Of a DNA stretch of 64,000 bases, positions 21,652-33,680 are shown in pieces. Under the pieces are notes generated by a model that had not been told where the DNA came from, searched no databases, and saw only the letters and a list, made by a program, of their open reading frames with translations. The translations under genes were made by a program, and so were the position numbers. Source of the DNA: Viridothelium virens (Eukaryota > Ascomycota > Dothideomycetes > Trypetheliales > Trypetheliaceae); NCBI GenBank assembly GCA_010094025.1, contig ML991799.1, positions 248,001 through 312,000 on the forward strand. The letters run 5' to 3'. Each line of letters begins with the position of its first letter. Position 1 is the stretch's first letter.

Positions 21652-24192
21652 TGTTCCACTGAAGTGGCTGATGTCGCTGCTGAATGCAAGCGAGCTGTCA
21701 AACATAGGTTTGAAGGATGACACGTATGGTTTCACCGTTTGCTACCGCACATTCGGTGCTAGTGTTCCCCTCATCTCCTCCGATGCGCGTGTCTCGCCAG
21801 TTCAGTAGACTGCTGCAGGCGTGTTCTCATGCCGATTACTGCTGCCGTGAAGCAGGTTCCGACACGGTGACCAAGTCCCTTCACTCACCTGCATGTTGCT
21901 TCAGCACTTCTGATAGGCATCGACATTACTGGCGCACTGGCGCATTCGCAATCCTCTGCGTTATTGTCATGCAAGATGCGTGATCGTGCGTTGACTGACG
22001 GTATGTAAGTCATACTCTAATTTCGCACGTAAGGCGATGAACACCCTGGCAAAGCTAAGCTGCAAACGGAAAGAATTAAGCTAAGCAATCTATCTCACCG
22101 GTCCACCAGCAGATCCTTTAGGCCACAGTCATATAAGGTTTGAGAGAATTTGCTAGACCCTCCTTTGCTCATAGGGAAACGAATTAGCATACTCCGCGCC
22201 ATACTCTACGTGACCTCTTGATCCGCATTTCTTTTGCGACATTTCATTCCATTCTGAAACAGGTGCAAGCCAATAAGGCATGGTGTTTCTAGAATATTAG
22301 TTGGAGGACCCATAGACCTGTGGAGACTAAACATTGGCCAACTTGGTGTTTGGCTGTTCGATACTCTGGCAGCCACGAATCCTGACATCCCATGGCAGCC
22401 CACAGTCTTACGGCAATATCTCCCGCAGGTTGTATTTAGAAGTTTTCACAAAAGCTCTTGTTCAACATTTGCCAAATATTTCAACGTCTGCACTTCAGAT
22501 ATCGACAAATAGGGAACCGAAGCCTAGATTGGCTACATTGAACCCCTGCCCTGGACAATTCCCCTACTCTAGGTAATGTCTTCCTGGCAACACCTAGTTT
22601 ATCCCTGGCCGAGGCGAACGGTTCTATGTGTCCTCTCTTCGCATGCGCCTCTTCTCTTGATAAGGCCACAGCTACATCAATTCTCGGCACTATGTCTTCA
22701 TTCACAGCGGCTACAGTACCTTCCCGGGCAACGCATGCTCACGAGGTTATGTTGAAAAAGTTCAAACGAGTCGGCTCATCCCACGGAGCCTTTTTCAATC
22801 TGCCTCAAATCGGCAGCAGGTCCTGACCGCGCTGACCCAAATGACCCCTCTTCTCTCTTATCCCAGTCCTTACCAGAAGGAGACTCTCGCTGCATACCTC
22901 ATTCCTTCGCTCGAGCTCGATGTCGAGACATACTTAGCAACATCAAATACGCCACGAAACTAGGGTAGTAGTAGGAACGACTACTGAATGAGACAGTACT
23001 TCCTGATACTGATTGTCCTGCATCTCTGCAGCTGCGGACTGTAACATGATGACAATACTGGCTGACATGAAACAACCGAGAACACACTAGACGAAGTTGG
23101 TGGAATCCATTGGTCTTGAAGTGATAGTGTCCAAACGGAAATTACTCTTCCGAAGAGGCTTAGATCCATGATGTGATCCCGATGAGTAGTCTCGCGTACG
23201 ATATTCAGGTCTCAGAAATAGTGATGACGAAGCGAAACCCTATATCCTATCCTTATTTAGTCGTTACTTTCGAAAGATTCAGCTCGAAGCAGAGCCTGAG
23301 CATTTACAGAACCGGGCGTATGTCTAGCCACCCTGGGAATGGCTGAAGTCGCTTTACAGTCCCGACAAGAATCTTAGAGAATAAAAACGACACACGCCTG
23401 GGTAAAGAAAGGGTCGCTCATGAAGTCGGTTCCTTGGTGATGTCTTTATTCCCAAAGAAGTCCAATCAATTCCGTGAAGCACTATGACAGAATTCAGGAC
23501 CCATGCTTCAGACTTCTGCCTAAAGACAGGTCTAGAAGGCAACGTAGTCTAGTGTCTCTGCACCAAAGCAGTCAAAATGAAATTTGTTGTCTTTAAAGCT
23601 GGAGAGTAGATAGGTCTGTACGTGTGGCGGCCCGGATACGGGAGGCTTCAACCTTTTTCTCGCGATTAAGAAATTTGGAATTATCATATTTCGCCACATA
23701 TACATGTATGAAAAAGTGCAGTCGATGATAGTCCATAATCTGCGTGTTGACTTGATATCATGCAAGAGTCCTCGCAGTGCTAACTTACCTAAGGAGACAT
23801 TGGAGAGATTACCAATACGGAAGAAAAGCCATCGGACACTCATTGAATGTTTCATTATTATACGAGTAAGATACTAATACGAACCCTTCCCACATACTTC
23901 GAGCTGCATCCGAGCTGCATCCGGTCCTGCAGAGTAAATCATCCGATGGATTCACCCAGGTAGAGACACAGATCTCAACTACATAGGTGTCTCAATGAGA
24001 TGGAACCATCTCGAGCAGATTCTACATAGCTTTCCCTTCGTGCCTTCACATCCCTCATCTGATTACTTTCTGTCTGCCTACGCAGCATTCTATGGCATCT
24101 TGTCAGCTTGCTTCATTCATACTCAGTCCTTAACATATGAATCACACGTGGACCTACCAAAACCATTGTTTTGAGGTTAGGGTGGTCTTCGA
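21652..24192. other. Long gene-poor spacer
   Basis: About 2.5 kb without a supported gene on either strand. Open frames are short and frequently interrupted. It contains a perfect 11-base direct duplication at 23900-23921 (unit cgagctgcatc). No transposon ends, polyprotein motifs or RNA genes were recognised. Confidence 0.6.
23900..23921. repeat. Perfect 11-base tandem duplication
   Basis: Two adjacent copies of cgagctgcatc in non-coding DNA. Confidence 0.8.
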
Positions 24193-25398
24193 TTATCCAT
24201 TAAACCTTACCTGGGCTGTCCACTGCCTGGTCTGAGTGACATGAACATTTACCAGGACTTCCTCAGAGTTCAAAGCTCTCGCAGTCTGAGAAGGGGTTCT
24301 TGTAGTACACGCGGCGACGTTTCCCGGACTATATCCGTACCAATTATTAGCAAACAAGAGAAATACAAATTGTGGCGAACTAGCGTGATCAAAGACTGAC
24401 GGGTGGTTCTCTGCTTTTCCGGGGACATTGCATGGTCTGGGTGCTGGTCTGGCATTGTTGTCCGACGGGGAGCGAGTCCACGACCTTGGGAAGAATTGTA
24501 TAAAGCGCTCTTTCAAGGAGGGCAGATTAGTACACAGAAGGCCAACGGTAGCTTCCATTTGTGACCAGACGAATGCCGGAAGAGAGTCCCATGTGGTATC
24601 GGAGAGCTCCGTGCTCTCGACGAGCGCCTGCATCCTAAAGGCGGAAGTGAAGCAGATAAACAGGCCAAGTCCAAAGACCACGATGAGCCCGACTTTTTTC
24701 GCGCGACTCATTTGGAGGTGCTTAACGCCCGGTATGGGCATGAAGACGATAAGCAGATCAGTGAGTGTGTTGTACGCGGCCCAGCTCCAACGAAAGACGC
24801 TGTTGTTAATGCAGTGACCTTTAGCATGTTTGTCCCAGTTTTTGGAGATGGGTTCGCACTGGAAGACAGTGGCCAGGAGAAAACTTAAGGTACCTAGGAT
24901 CACGACGGCAATGGTGACCCGACAGACTTTTCGAAAACCACTGTTCGTAAAGATGCGATCGTATAGGAGGAGAAATGCAAGCTTGTTGAAGCAGATCGTA
25001 ATCTTGTAGAGGACTTGGTATAGGAAGAAATACTGGCTAACATTAGCCCATGTACTCTGAACAGAAGGGTTCTATTCCTACCTTCAACGCGTTCTGCAAG
25101 TTTCCATGGACCCGCTTGATGTCGCGCTCATGTACCCCGAAGCCGTTAGCGATGGCCATGCAGCCAATTAAGCCGGTTACAAGAAGCGAGGTCGGCTTGA
25201 TGTTAGCTGGATGAGCTGCAGCAAAATGTACAGGATAAAACTTACCATGGATCCAATCACCATGCAGTCTTCAAAACCGAGCCATCCTCGAACCTTCATG
25301 ACGTGGTGAAGACGGCAGGCAGCGATGGCAATCGTGGGGAAAAACGTCGCCACGGCGGATATGACAAAGGTATTCGCTCGGTCCTGGACGTGAGGCAT
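24193..25398 (-). CDS. Rhodopsin-like seven-transmembrane protein (Pth11-type)
   Basis: Three exons, complement(25246..25398, 25082..25195, 24193..25032), with 50- and 49-base introns, give about 368 residues. The order fits the fungal rhodopsin-like domain (PF20684 type): VISAVATFFPTIAIAACRL (TM1), the GFEDCMVIGSM start of TM2, LLVTGLIGCMAIANGFGV, YQVLYKITICFNKLAFLLLY, the conserved acidic/Arg loop, TIAVVILGTLSFLLATVFQC followed by WDKHAKGHCI, then WAAYNTLTDLLIVFMPIPG, KKVGLIVVFGLGLFICFTSA and the terminal SQMEATVGLLCTNLP motif. Some relatives (Pth11) sense surface or nutrient cues in plant pathogens; others are uncharacterised. No CFEM domain precedes it. The last ~60 residues look atypical and may hide one more intron, so the C-terminal end is uncertain. 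Confidence 0.82.
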
Positions 25399-27500
25399 CG
25401 GTAACTGCTAAGATGAGTGCCACGTCTCCAAGGCTTTGTTAGTAACTCGGGACGACGTATCAGAAGTGAGCCATCTACGAACAAGGAAAGGTACAGAGAA
25501 ACGAGTGGCACCGTCCGAAAAGGGGGGGGGCGGAGTAGCTTAGCTTTGTCGAGAAGCTATCCTCTTAAGAAGCAGAATGAGAGCGTGAAGTAGTTGCAGT
25601 CGAATAGCTAACTCTGCGTCGGGCAGGTAGCGATCTTCGAATGTTGTAGAAGAACGGAGGGACCCACAAGTTCATGCATGTCGTAAAGAATTAAACTCAA
25701 GGCGTTGCGTCATGCTCAGTGCTTTGCAGACGCGCCACTCACTCACTTCACTTCAGAAGACGCAGCTCTTCGAGGGGTACATATTCAGTATGCTGTCTGC
25801 TTGCTAATCGAGACCGGCATAAAAGTCGCCACAGCGTACCGCTTATCATTTTAGTCACAAGTACAGCGTGTAGAGTGAGTCCAAGAGATTAACAGAGTGA
25901 CCAGAGTGATCATCATGGTCAAAGTGACTAAAATCATAAAGGTGATCAAAGTGATAGAACACGGAGAGCGATTGAGAGCACAATACCCATCTTGATTGGT
26001 TCTGTGCTCCATTATTTCATTCATCCAATTGGTCGGTCCCCACAGGTGGTGTCACATAGTGAGCGATCATCTGTACGGAAGATGCCAATTTAGGCGTCTG
26101 TGAGCGATGAAAACAGTATCATGGGCGAAACGAATCGGAAGTCTTCCTGCTGTGTCAAAGTTGTCCAACGGCTTTGCACAGCGGTTGAGTTCGCTCAATG
26201 TAGGACGTATTCTCTAGCTGCATCGCGCGTCCTTAATTCCCAAGGCTGATGCTCAACGATAATTGGATATGAGCTGTATGTGTTCTACGAAATCGGAGGC
26301 ATGCAGTCCTCGTTTCGAACCCAGTTGTTTTCTCTACGTAGCGAACCTGTTTAAGGGTTTTACACATCGTTGTCGAGCTGTCAGCGGTCGTCGGGGATGG
26401 GGCTGATACCGAAATGAATATTTAGCCCTGTCCGCATTGATTTGAATATAATTGCTGTCCAAGCAATACGGCATATCACCGTGATGCAGATGGTGAATGG
26501 AAGTCGTAGTGACTCTCGCTTGTCTAGCGCGTCCTGGCCCCTTAAGCGGCCACAGCTAAGGTGCGCACTGACCATCAACGGATGCTTTAGTGTCACAGAA
26601 GCGCGAGCACCCGCAAAGCTTGCCGCGGCTTATCGCAGCGCACCTACCTAGATTAATATAGGTACCTTACTTAAGGGTGTAAGGTACTCCATGATTTTGC
26701 ACGGCTTCCAATGTGCCAACTCACCCCGGTCAATATCGAACCCTTCAAAAGCTGGAAACAAACGATCTCATTGACTTCGGCCACTGCGAGCACAAGCAAA
26801 CAGATTGATCACCATTCATTTTCTCCATCAGCTTGCTGGGCCACGCCTTTATCCAGACCGTGCGCTACGCATCCCCGCCCGATGGTTGTAAGCTATCTCG
26901 AAACGTTCCAGCAGAATCAGTACGTACCTAGAATGATGCGCATCCGAGAATCTGGGCGGGTCCTCCTCTCCACTCCATGCACAAGCTACATCCGGCCCTG
27001 ACCTGGCATCCTTGCCATTGTCAGCATCTTCCTAGCCGTTCACCGTACCAGTAGCATGCAGTACTTAAGCGGCCTCATAATCTACTGCACGCCTTACAAG
27101 CAGCCTCTCGCGCGAGTTTGGCCGGTGAAGGAGGCGGCATTCTCGCCTTGGGTGACGATCCCTTTGTCGTCATGTCTTGGTAGACGCTAATTCTGTCCGG
27201 TACTATCGGACAGTTACGACTACTACCGTACTACGTTGTCTACTAGGGGATGAAGCTCGTCTGACAGATGATCCGCTGACAGCTCACAGTCCAAGTAATG
27301 TTCCGCAGAATTACACCTGTCGCCTTCTTGTATTTCTACCATCATGATCGCTCGGTATTTGCTACTTGGCTTGGTTCTTCGTCGCATTCCCTTACTTGGC
27401 ATTTTCACTTACCTCCTTGTTTTTGACACCTTACTCAGTGCTCACTTCGATCGCAGTCAATATTTGATCTTGACGAGAACCCTTCCTGTTCCCCAGGATC
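25399..27500. other. Gene-poor spacer with MFS promoter at its right end
   Basis: Includes a run of nine G at 25522-25530 and a stretch of imperfect gtgatca/gtgac repeats at about 25892-25956. No gene supported. The right part should carry the promoters of the transporter gene starting at 27501. Confidence 0.6.
27193..27213. promoter_or_regulatory. Perfect inverted repeat, possible Zn2Cys6 regulator site
   Basis: Arms CTGTCCG and CGGACAG separated by seven bases, giving a CCG-N7-CGG layout about 290 bases before the MFS transporter start. Zn2Cys6 regulators bind paired CGG triplets in this sort of arrangement. The assignment is inference from symmetry and position. Confidence 0.4.
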
Positions 27501-29152
27501 ATGTCAAGCAAGGATACTGCTGAAGCCAGGGTGACGCCTATTCCAGAAATCCAAGCGTTGCCACCCGGAGCGGAAATACTCGAAGAGCAGACTGCTCCGC
27601 CTGGCACCATCGACCCAAAAGTCGAGCAAAGAATTCTGAGGACGCTTGACTTTCGTGTCGTCCCGATTTTGTGGTTTCTGTTCCTTGTATCCTTCATCGA
27701 TCGCGGCAATATTGCCAATGCCAAAATACAAGGCATGGAAGAAGAGCTGCACCTCGTCAAAAATGACTATAACAATGCATACTGGGTCTTCACACTGAGC
27801 TATGTTGTTTTTGGTGTTCCTGCCAATCTGTTGTTTCAGAAGTTTGGCCCCAAATCACTCAGTGTAATGATGTTCTGTTGGGGCTTGACAGTCCTTGGCC
27901 AGGGCCTGACCAAAACTTATGCTGGACTGGTTGTTTGCAGGTTCCTCGAAGGTATCTGTGAGGCTGGGTTCGTTCCTGGATGTGCCTCCTTGATTGGGTC
28001 GTATTACAAAAGAGATGAGTTTCTTCGGCGATATGTTGTCTTCTATAGCGCAGCAAACGTTGCTGGTGCTTTCAATGGAGTATGTTGTCGAAAGACTTTG
28101 GTCTTGGGAGACGCGCTCACTTTGACCAGCTGCTTGCCAATTTGCTCGCAAAGATGGACGGGGATGGGGGTTACGCTGGTTGGCGTTGGTATGACTAGCT
28201 CAGAAAAAAGACAGAATCGAATTGATACTTACAAAATGTTAGGATCTTCATCATCGAATCCTTGGTCACCATGCTCGTCTCCATTGGAAGCTTTTTTGTG
28301 CTCGTTGAATTTCCAGAGAAAACCAAGATCTTCACAACGGAAGAAAAGGGCGTATTGCTTGCTCGCCTTCGGCAGGACGGAGGGGAGTCCCCAAGAGACC
28401 GGAAAAAAGAGATATTCCTCTGTCTCAGGGACTGGAAGATTTGGGCAGCGTATGTTCGCATTTTGCGCATCCCACGTGTGAAGTAGGATAACGATTAATT
28501 ATTGAACAGGACCATTGTCTATTTTGCCGCCGAAGAAAATGCATCTTCCGTCGTTGCATTTCAACCGACTGTATTAAAGGGACTGGGCTACACCTCGGCA
28601 GCCGCTCAGGTTCATACCATCCCAGTCTATTGTGTTGCGTGTGTTGTTTCGATCCTCTGCTGCTTCGCCAGCGAATATCTTGGGAAGCGCTACTGGTTTG
28701 GCATGCTTGGTGTGCTTCTCGAAATCATCGGACTCTCTATTGAGCTTGGCCAACCGCACGCGGCTGGGGCCCGATATGCAGGCATGTTCTTTCTCGTCTC
28801 CGGATATTCTATAATCATGCCAATCACCGTCGTATGGTTAGCAGTCAACGTGGGCAAGGGCTACAAGCGGACCGTCGCGTTGGGTATGGTGATTGCGGTG
28901 GGAAACTGCGGCGCTTTCATATCATCCAACGTTTTCGTAACGTCTCAGACACCCAAGTTCCACACTGGGTTTAGCGTTGGCTTGGGTATGGCAGGGATAT
29001 CTGCTCTCTTCCTGACTATTTTGGCCATCGGAATGTACTATGGCAATTGCCAGAAGTCAGAAAAGCGCGCGACGCTTCCCGCCAACCCGGATGAGTGGCA
29101 ACAAAAGGAAGTCCTCGGGGACAAGCATCCTGACTTCAGATTTGCGTTGTAA
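27501..29152 (+). CDS. MFS transporter, Dal5/allantoate permease-type anion:cation symporter
   Basis: Four exons (27501..28079, 28130..28188, 28243..28449, 28510..29152) with introns of 50, 54 and 60 bases give 495 residues. The ACS-family pattern is clear: cytoplasmic acidic N-terminus, VEQRILRTLDFRVVPILW, SFIDRGNIANAKIQGM, NAYWVFTLSYVVFGVPANL, RFLEGICEAGFVPGC, SLIGSYYKRDEFLRR, and across an intron YAGWRWIFIIE, the family hallmark, then LVEFPEKTKIFTTEE. Twelve membrane helices fit, with the last six in exon 4. Relatives import allantoate, nicotinate, pantothenate, biotin precursors or other organic anions with protons. The substrate cannot be read from sequence. The 59-base exon 2 has no stop and restores the expected LLANLLAKMDGDGGY loop. 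Confidence 0.9.
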
Positions 29153-29619
29153 AGCCGTCCGGAAAAGGCAGGACGAGTCTGACTTCCTGGTCTCAGGTAT
29201 AGCGCGTTTTTTTTGGCTGCTGGAACAGCTAACATCATTGGAAACATTCATGGATTGAATTGCATTGGTTGAAACTATTACCTTGAGGTCATAAGGAAAT
29301 TGATAACGAGGACCTCTCTGATGATTATACCCAGTTCAGTAGCAATACAATTTGGAAATCAATGATATTGAATCTGATGACTCTTCACAAGACAACATCT
29401 AGCGATTCCGCTGAAGAATGTGGTGGATTTAACTGGGGGCTACCCCGAATGCATTTTTCCAATTCAGGTATTCATCAAGTGAGTTTGATTCTGCCGCGTC
29501 TTCCTAGAGGCGGATCGGATTATTATTGATCCGACGCAATCCGCGCTTATAACTCCCTGGAGGTCAAGGTCAAGATCCCTCCTTCATCATCGCCGCTCTG
29601 AACACACGCGTCAAGCAAC
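29153..29619. other. Spacer, promoter of the branchpoint-bridging protein gene
   Basis: Separates the transporter stop codon from the next ATG on the same strand. No further gene; no distinctive element recognised. Confidence 0.5.
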
Positions 29620-31798
29620 ATGGCTTGGCGGAATCAAGGCATCACTGGCTCGAACAACATTCCTCTGGGCACTCGTCGCAGATTTGGAGGTGGTGACAGT
29701 CAACCTTCGACTCCTGCTGACAGTGGTTACAATCCTTCAGAACCTTCTGCCGGCTTCTCTGATTTGAACGGCAAGCGAGGAAGAAGTCCCGTGGCAGGTA
29801 TATGCACGCTTCATAAATCTCCGAAAAATCTGTTTCTAGTCTCCTAACTCTCTTTAAGTCGAGACCAACGAAGATGCCATCAAGCGGCGTAAGAAGCGAA
29901 ACCGATGGGGCGACGCGTCCGAAAACAAGGCGGCTGGCTTGATGGGACTACCCACCGCTATCACGGGCAATATGACCTCGGAGCAGCTTGAAGCCTATAC
30001 CATACATTTGCGCATCGAGGAGATCAGCCAAAAGCTCCGCATCAATGATGTGGTACCCGCAGACGGCGATCGGTAAGTTTCCTAGCAACATCTTTTGCAC
30101 CACCAGGGCTAACTGCAGATAGTTCTCCGTCGCCCCCGCCTCAATACGACAACTTCGGCCGTCGCACAAATACTCGTGAAACTCGCTACCGCAAGCGTCT
30201 AGAAGATGAACGCCATAAGCTGGTTGAGAAGGCGATTAAGGTCATCCCCAACTATCACCCACCTTCTGACTACAGGCGCCCGACGAAAACGCAAGAGAAG
30301 GTTTATGTTCCAGTCAATGACTATCCGGAGATTAACTTTAGTATGACTTCTAACCCTCAATTTCTAACCCAGATTCATCCCCTGCCTTGTCTACTGTGTC
30401 TGGTTTAAGATACAGTAACCTCCCACCTCACCCCCTACCCTGATCCTGCTTCTCTAATGAAATAGGTTGCTAACATACAGCTTCTTTTTCTACTAATAGT
30501 CGGACTTCTAATTGGACCTCGTGGCAATACTCTCAAGAAGATGGAAACTGAATCGCTGGCAAAGATTGCTATCCGTGGAAAGGGCTCGGTCAAAGAAGGC
30601 AAGGGAAGATCCGACGCGGCTCACACCAGCAATCAAGAAGAAGATCTGCACTGTCTCATCATGGCAGACACAGAAGAGAAAGTCAACAAGGCCAAGAAAC
30701 TGATCCATCAAGTGATTGAAACGGCAAGTGTCTCTGCGCATCACCTTGAGAGCTCCGTCGCTAATAGTCTCGCAGGCAGCTTCAATCCCAGAAGGCCAAA
30801 ATGAACTCAAGCGAAACCAGCTCCGTGAACTCGCCGCCCTCAATGGCACGCTTCGCGATGACGAAAACCAAGCTTGCCAGAACTGTGGCGAGATTGGCCA
30901 TCGTAAGTACGATTGTCCACAGCAGAAGAACTACACGGCAAGTATCATTTGTCGCGTCTGTGGTAATGCCGGACATATGGCGCGTGATTGTCCCGAGCGT
31001 CAACGCGGTCAAGATTGGCGTCAGAACCCCACGCCTGTCGGTGGACGTCCACGCCTCGAGGGCGGTGATGCTGCTGAACGCGAGTATGCGTCACTCATGC
31101 AGGAAATCTCAGGTGGTGGGCCAATCGGTGATAACACTGGTGCTGCGCGCATTGAAGGTGGACCGGGTGGTTACGACGACGCCGGCGCCAACGGATATGG
31201 AGCACAGCAGGATAATAGCCATCTCAAGCCTTGGCAACGCGGGCCTACTGGCGCAGCCGCCCCTTGGCATCGCAATCGCGAACAAAACCAGAATGCTGGA
31301 GGACCCCCTCCCTGGGCCCGCGGCGGTGGCGGTGCTCCAGGAGCTGGCTCTGGCGGCGACAATAATTATGGTGGTGCTTCTGCTCCTGCGCCCTGGGCGC
31401 AACAAGGCTCTGCTCCTTGGCAGCAACCTCCACCGCCTGCCGGTGGACAGTCTAACTATGGATCGTACGCAGGATATGGTGCGCCGGGATACGGCGATCA
31501 AGGCGGTCGGTATCAAGCTCCAGGTATGGGTGCTCCTCCTGGCCTTGGTGCGCCTCCAGGTATGAACATGTATGGTGGTTATGGGCAAGGACAAGCTGGA
31601 AGCCCGCCTCCCCCTCCTCCGGGTGGAGCGCCTCCTCCACCTGCGAGCGGGCCCCCGCCTCCCCCTCCAGGCGATGCACCCCCACCTCCGGTATGTCTCT
31701 CACCATGCAGCTGATTGTATAAGAATGTTTGTTGACTGAGATTGTGATTGATACAGCCTCCGAGCGATCAGCCTCCTCCGCCACCCCCTGGCGCGTAG
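29620..31798 (+). CDS. bbp: Branchpoint-bridging protein (splicing factor 1 homologue)
   Basis: Six exons (29620..29797, 29859..30072, 30123..30340, 30500..30723, 30776..31690, 31757..31798) give 596 residues. BBP/SF1 binds the intron branch point during early spliceosome assembly and contacts U2AF65. Seen in order: an N-terminal [11 protein letters not shown] motif, the U2AF-binding ULM; the SF1 helix-hairpin region ([18 protein letters not shown]); the KH-QUA2 domain ([17 protein letters not shown] corresponds to [10 protein letters not shown] here, then [14 protein letters not shown]); [15 protein letters not shown]; two CCHC zinc knuckles with Cys/His at 312-325 and 337-350; and a Gly-rich then proline-rich tail of PPPPP blocks. 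Intron 4 is most simply read as GC-AG (donor GCAAGT at 30724), which restores the conserved TAASIPEGQ. The final exon is only 42 bases. Confidence 0.94.
30724..30775 (+). other. Probable GC-AG intron inside the BBP gene
   Basis: Donor G|GCAAGT matches the known consensus of functional GC donors; CTAAT near 30761 is a plausible branch site and CGCAG the acceptor. Using it gives ACG|GCA GCT, protein TAASIPEGQ, as remembered from other ascomycete BBPs. A GT-AG alternative shifted by four bases (GTGTCT donor at 30728, GGCAG acceptor) is also in frame and yields TATSIPEGQ. Confidence 0.6.
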
Positions 31799-32347
31799 AG
31801 AGGACGGTGCAGAGCGGCGCAAAGGCATCCACCAGGACGTGGGCTCCTGTTGTTAATCTATCATCCACGTCCACAGAGTCGACTAACGTAAAGGTCTCGA
31901 GAATGCTAATGTGGATTCAGATGGTTACCTGGCACAGCACTGGCTCAAAAACTTACTTGCGAGCCTACCCCCCCTGTTTCTTCGGCGCTTAGTCCGCCTA
32001 TTCACATTTGTTTTGCTTTACTTTTCAACTACATTCACTTCAACTTTGTACTTTTAACACAGATGCAGCATGTGAGTCGAGCCGGCGGCAAGTAAAATGC
32101 CAGACGATATAGCAAATGAAGAATTGCGGAGATCATGTCACTCATCATTCTCTTGCCCTCAGAAGGATGTTGCACTCTGCTGGCTTCTTTTATCTCTTCT
32201 CCCCTACTAATGTAGCCAACATCCTGCGCGTCCCTGATTCTACCCTATGAACCGGTGAATTATAGCCTACCGTACTTAGTCTAACAGCCTTTGCCAACAA
32301 AGCGCAGAGTATAGCGTTTTCATGGGAAGACGACACATAACACGTAC
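31799..32347. other. Spacer between convergent genes
   Basis: Holds the 3' ends of the BBP gene (+) and GST gene (-). No coding signature. Confidence 0.55.
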
Positions 32348-33680
32348 TCACTTCTGCGCATCCTCCTTCATCCCCTTCTGAACCCAATGTCGGCCCTTCG
32401 CGGCTTGCTCCGCCATCTTGACCGGATCCTTCAGCAACTCTCTTGTCTTGTTTGGCTCTGGCACATTCATGCCTCTCTGGAACGCCTATGACACTCAATG
32501 TCAGCCTCATGACAGCGTACACCCAAGTCCCCATCTCTTCCTTTCTTCCCCTTGGGCATTCTCATCGCCTAGGTAAGTGAAGTGGGAAGCTCTCCTAATT
32601 ACTTACAGCTCTTTGCCCCAATCGCTCCTCCCACGCCTTCAAGGCGGGGAACTCCCCGATGTCTACCCCCGCCCACGTCGCTAGCCCAACCCACCCCCAT
32701 GCTGTGATATCGGCGATGGTGCACTTGTCCCCCACGAGAAACTGCCGCCCGCCGTCGCTGGAGAGCTGTGTCTCCATGACGCGATAGAGCCGCCGGGTCT
32801 CGTTCTGGTAACGGGCCTGGCCATAGGCGTGGTCCGAGAGGGGCTCGGGGGCGTAGCGCGTGAAGTGGTTCGCTTGGCCTTGCATGGGCCCGAGGCCTAT
32901 ATATAATCCAATTATTAGATGTTGAGGGGGGGTTCTTACGAGAGAAGAGAGGGGTAGGCGTCACAGTCAAACGAGGAAAAACCCGTCGAGGAAAAACCCG
33001 TCGAGGGAACAATAACGAGGGTGTTAGTGGTGACACACCTGCGTTCTGGAAGAATACCCAGCTGACCATGTCGTGCCACTCTCGTGTCCCGACGGGAAAA
33101 CTAATCTTGTGCTCGGCATCGTAGTGCGTCGTCAAGTACAGCAGAATGCTGCCGCTCTCCCACAGATGCATTGGTGCTTGCTCCGCTGTGGCAGAGAATG
33201 GGGGGCGGTTGTCACTTAGAGCTGGAATGCGGCCGTTGGGATTCACGGCGAGGAACCAGTCGGACTTCTGCTCGGTTTTGGTCATGTCGATTTTGATGGT
33301 TTTGTAAGGGAGACTGGTGGTAGGGAAGAGGCATCAAGTAAGCACGAGCGGCGGAATATAGGTTGGAAACTGGAGATGAAATAAAGTATGTGCATCAGGG
33401 TGTAAGATAAGAAATGTCGATGCCATCAACATGGCCGGGCTTTTGGCCTCCACAGGATTTGGGATTCCCTCAGTAAAATTTATTCAAGGTTAAATAAAAC
33501 GCTCAGTAGAGTATCGATGTAGAATCGATATTTCCTTATACGATTTTTTGACTTTGTACGGCCCGGGGATTCAAAGGAAAGCCTAGATACTCACCCGAGC
33601 TCCTCAAGAGCGATAGAGATTTTGATGCCATTGGGAGTTTGCGACGTGTAGAGGACAAGGTTAGGCTCTGTGGAAGCCAT
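32348..33680 (-). CDS. Glutathione S-transferase, Ure2-like
   Basis: Four exons, complement(33595..33680, 33039..33313, 32607..32896, 32348..32485), join exactly to 262 residues. The N-terminal thioredoxin-like domain reads LVLYTSQTPNGIKISIALEE, the Ure2/YfcG-type start with TPNG, then LAVNPNGRIPAL (cis-Pro loop) and HLWESGSILLYL (the ESG-type glutathione contact). The all-helical C-terminal domain has FFQNAGLGPMQGQANHF, LVGDKCTIADITAWGW (the N-capping box/hydrophobic staple motif) and LKAWEERLGQRAAFQRGMNVP, split by intron 3. Relatives have glutathione transferase or disulfide-bond oxidoreductase activity; the prion/nitrogen-repressor role of yeast Ure2 needs an Asn-rich N-terminus that is absent here. 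A basic C-terminal tail of about 30 residues is an addition. Intron 2 contains a short tandem repeat. Confidence 0.9.
32972..33001. repeat. 15-base tandem repeat in GST intron 2
   Basis: Two perfect adjacent copies of cgaggaaaaacccgt, followed by a partial third start (cgagg). Intronic, so it does not alter the protein. Confidence 0.85.

Noticed and set aside
25892-25956. gtgatca/gtgac repeats as a CRISPR-like array
   Set aside because: Units are about 10 bases, imperfect and without unique spacers; the organism is a eukaryote.
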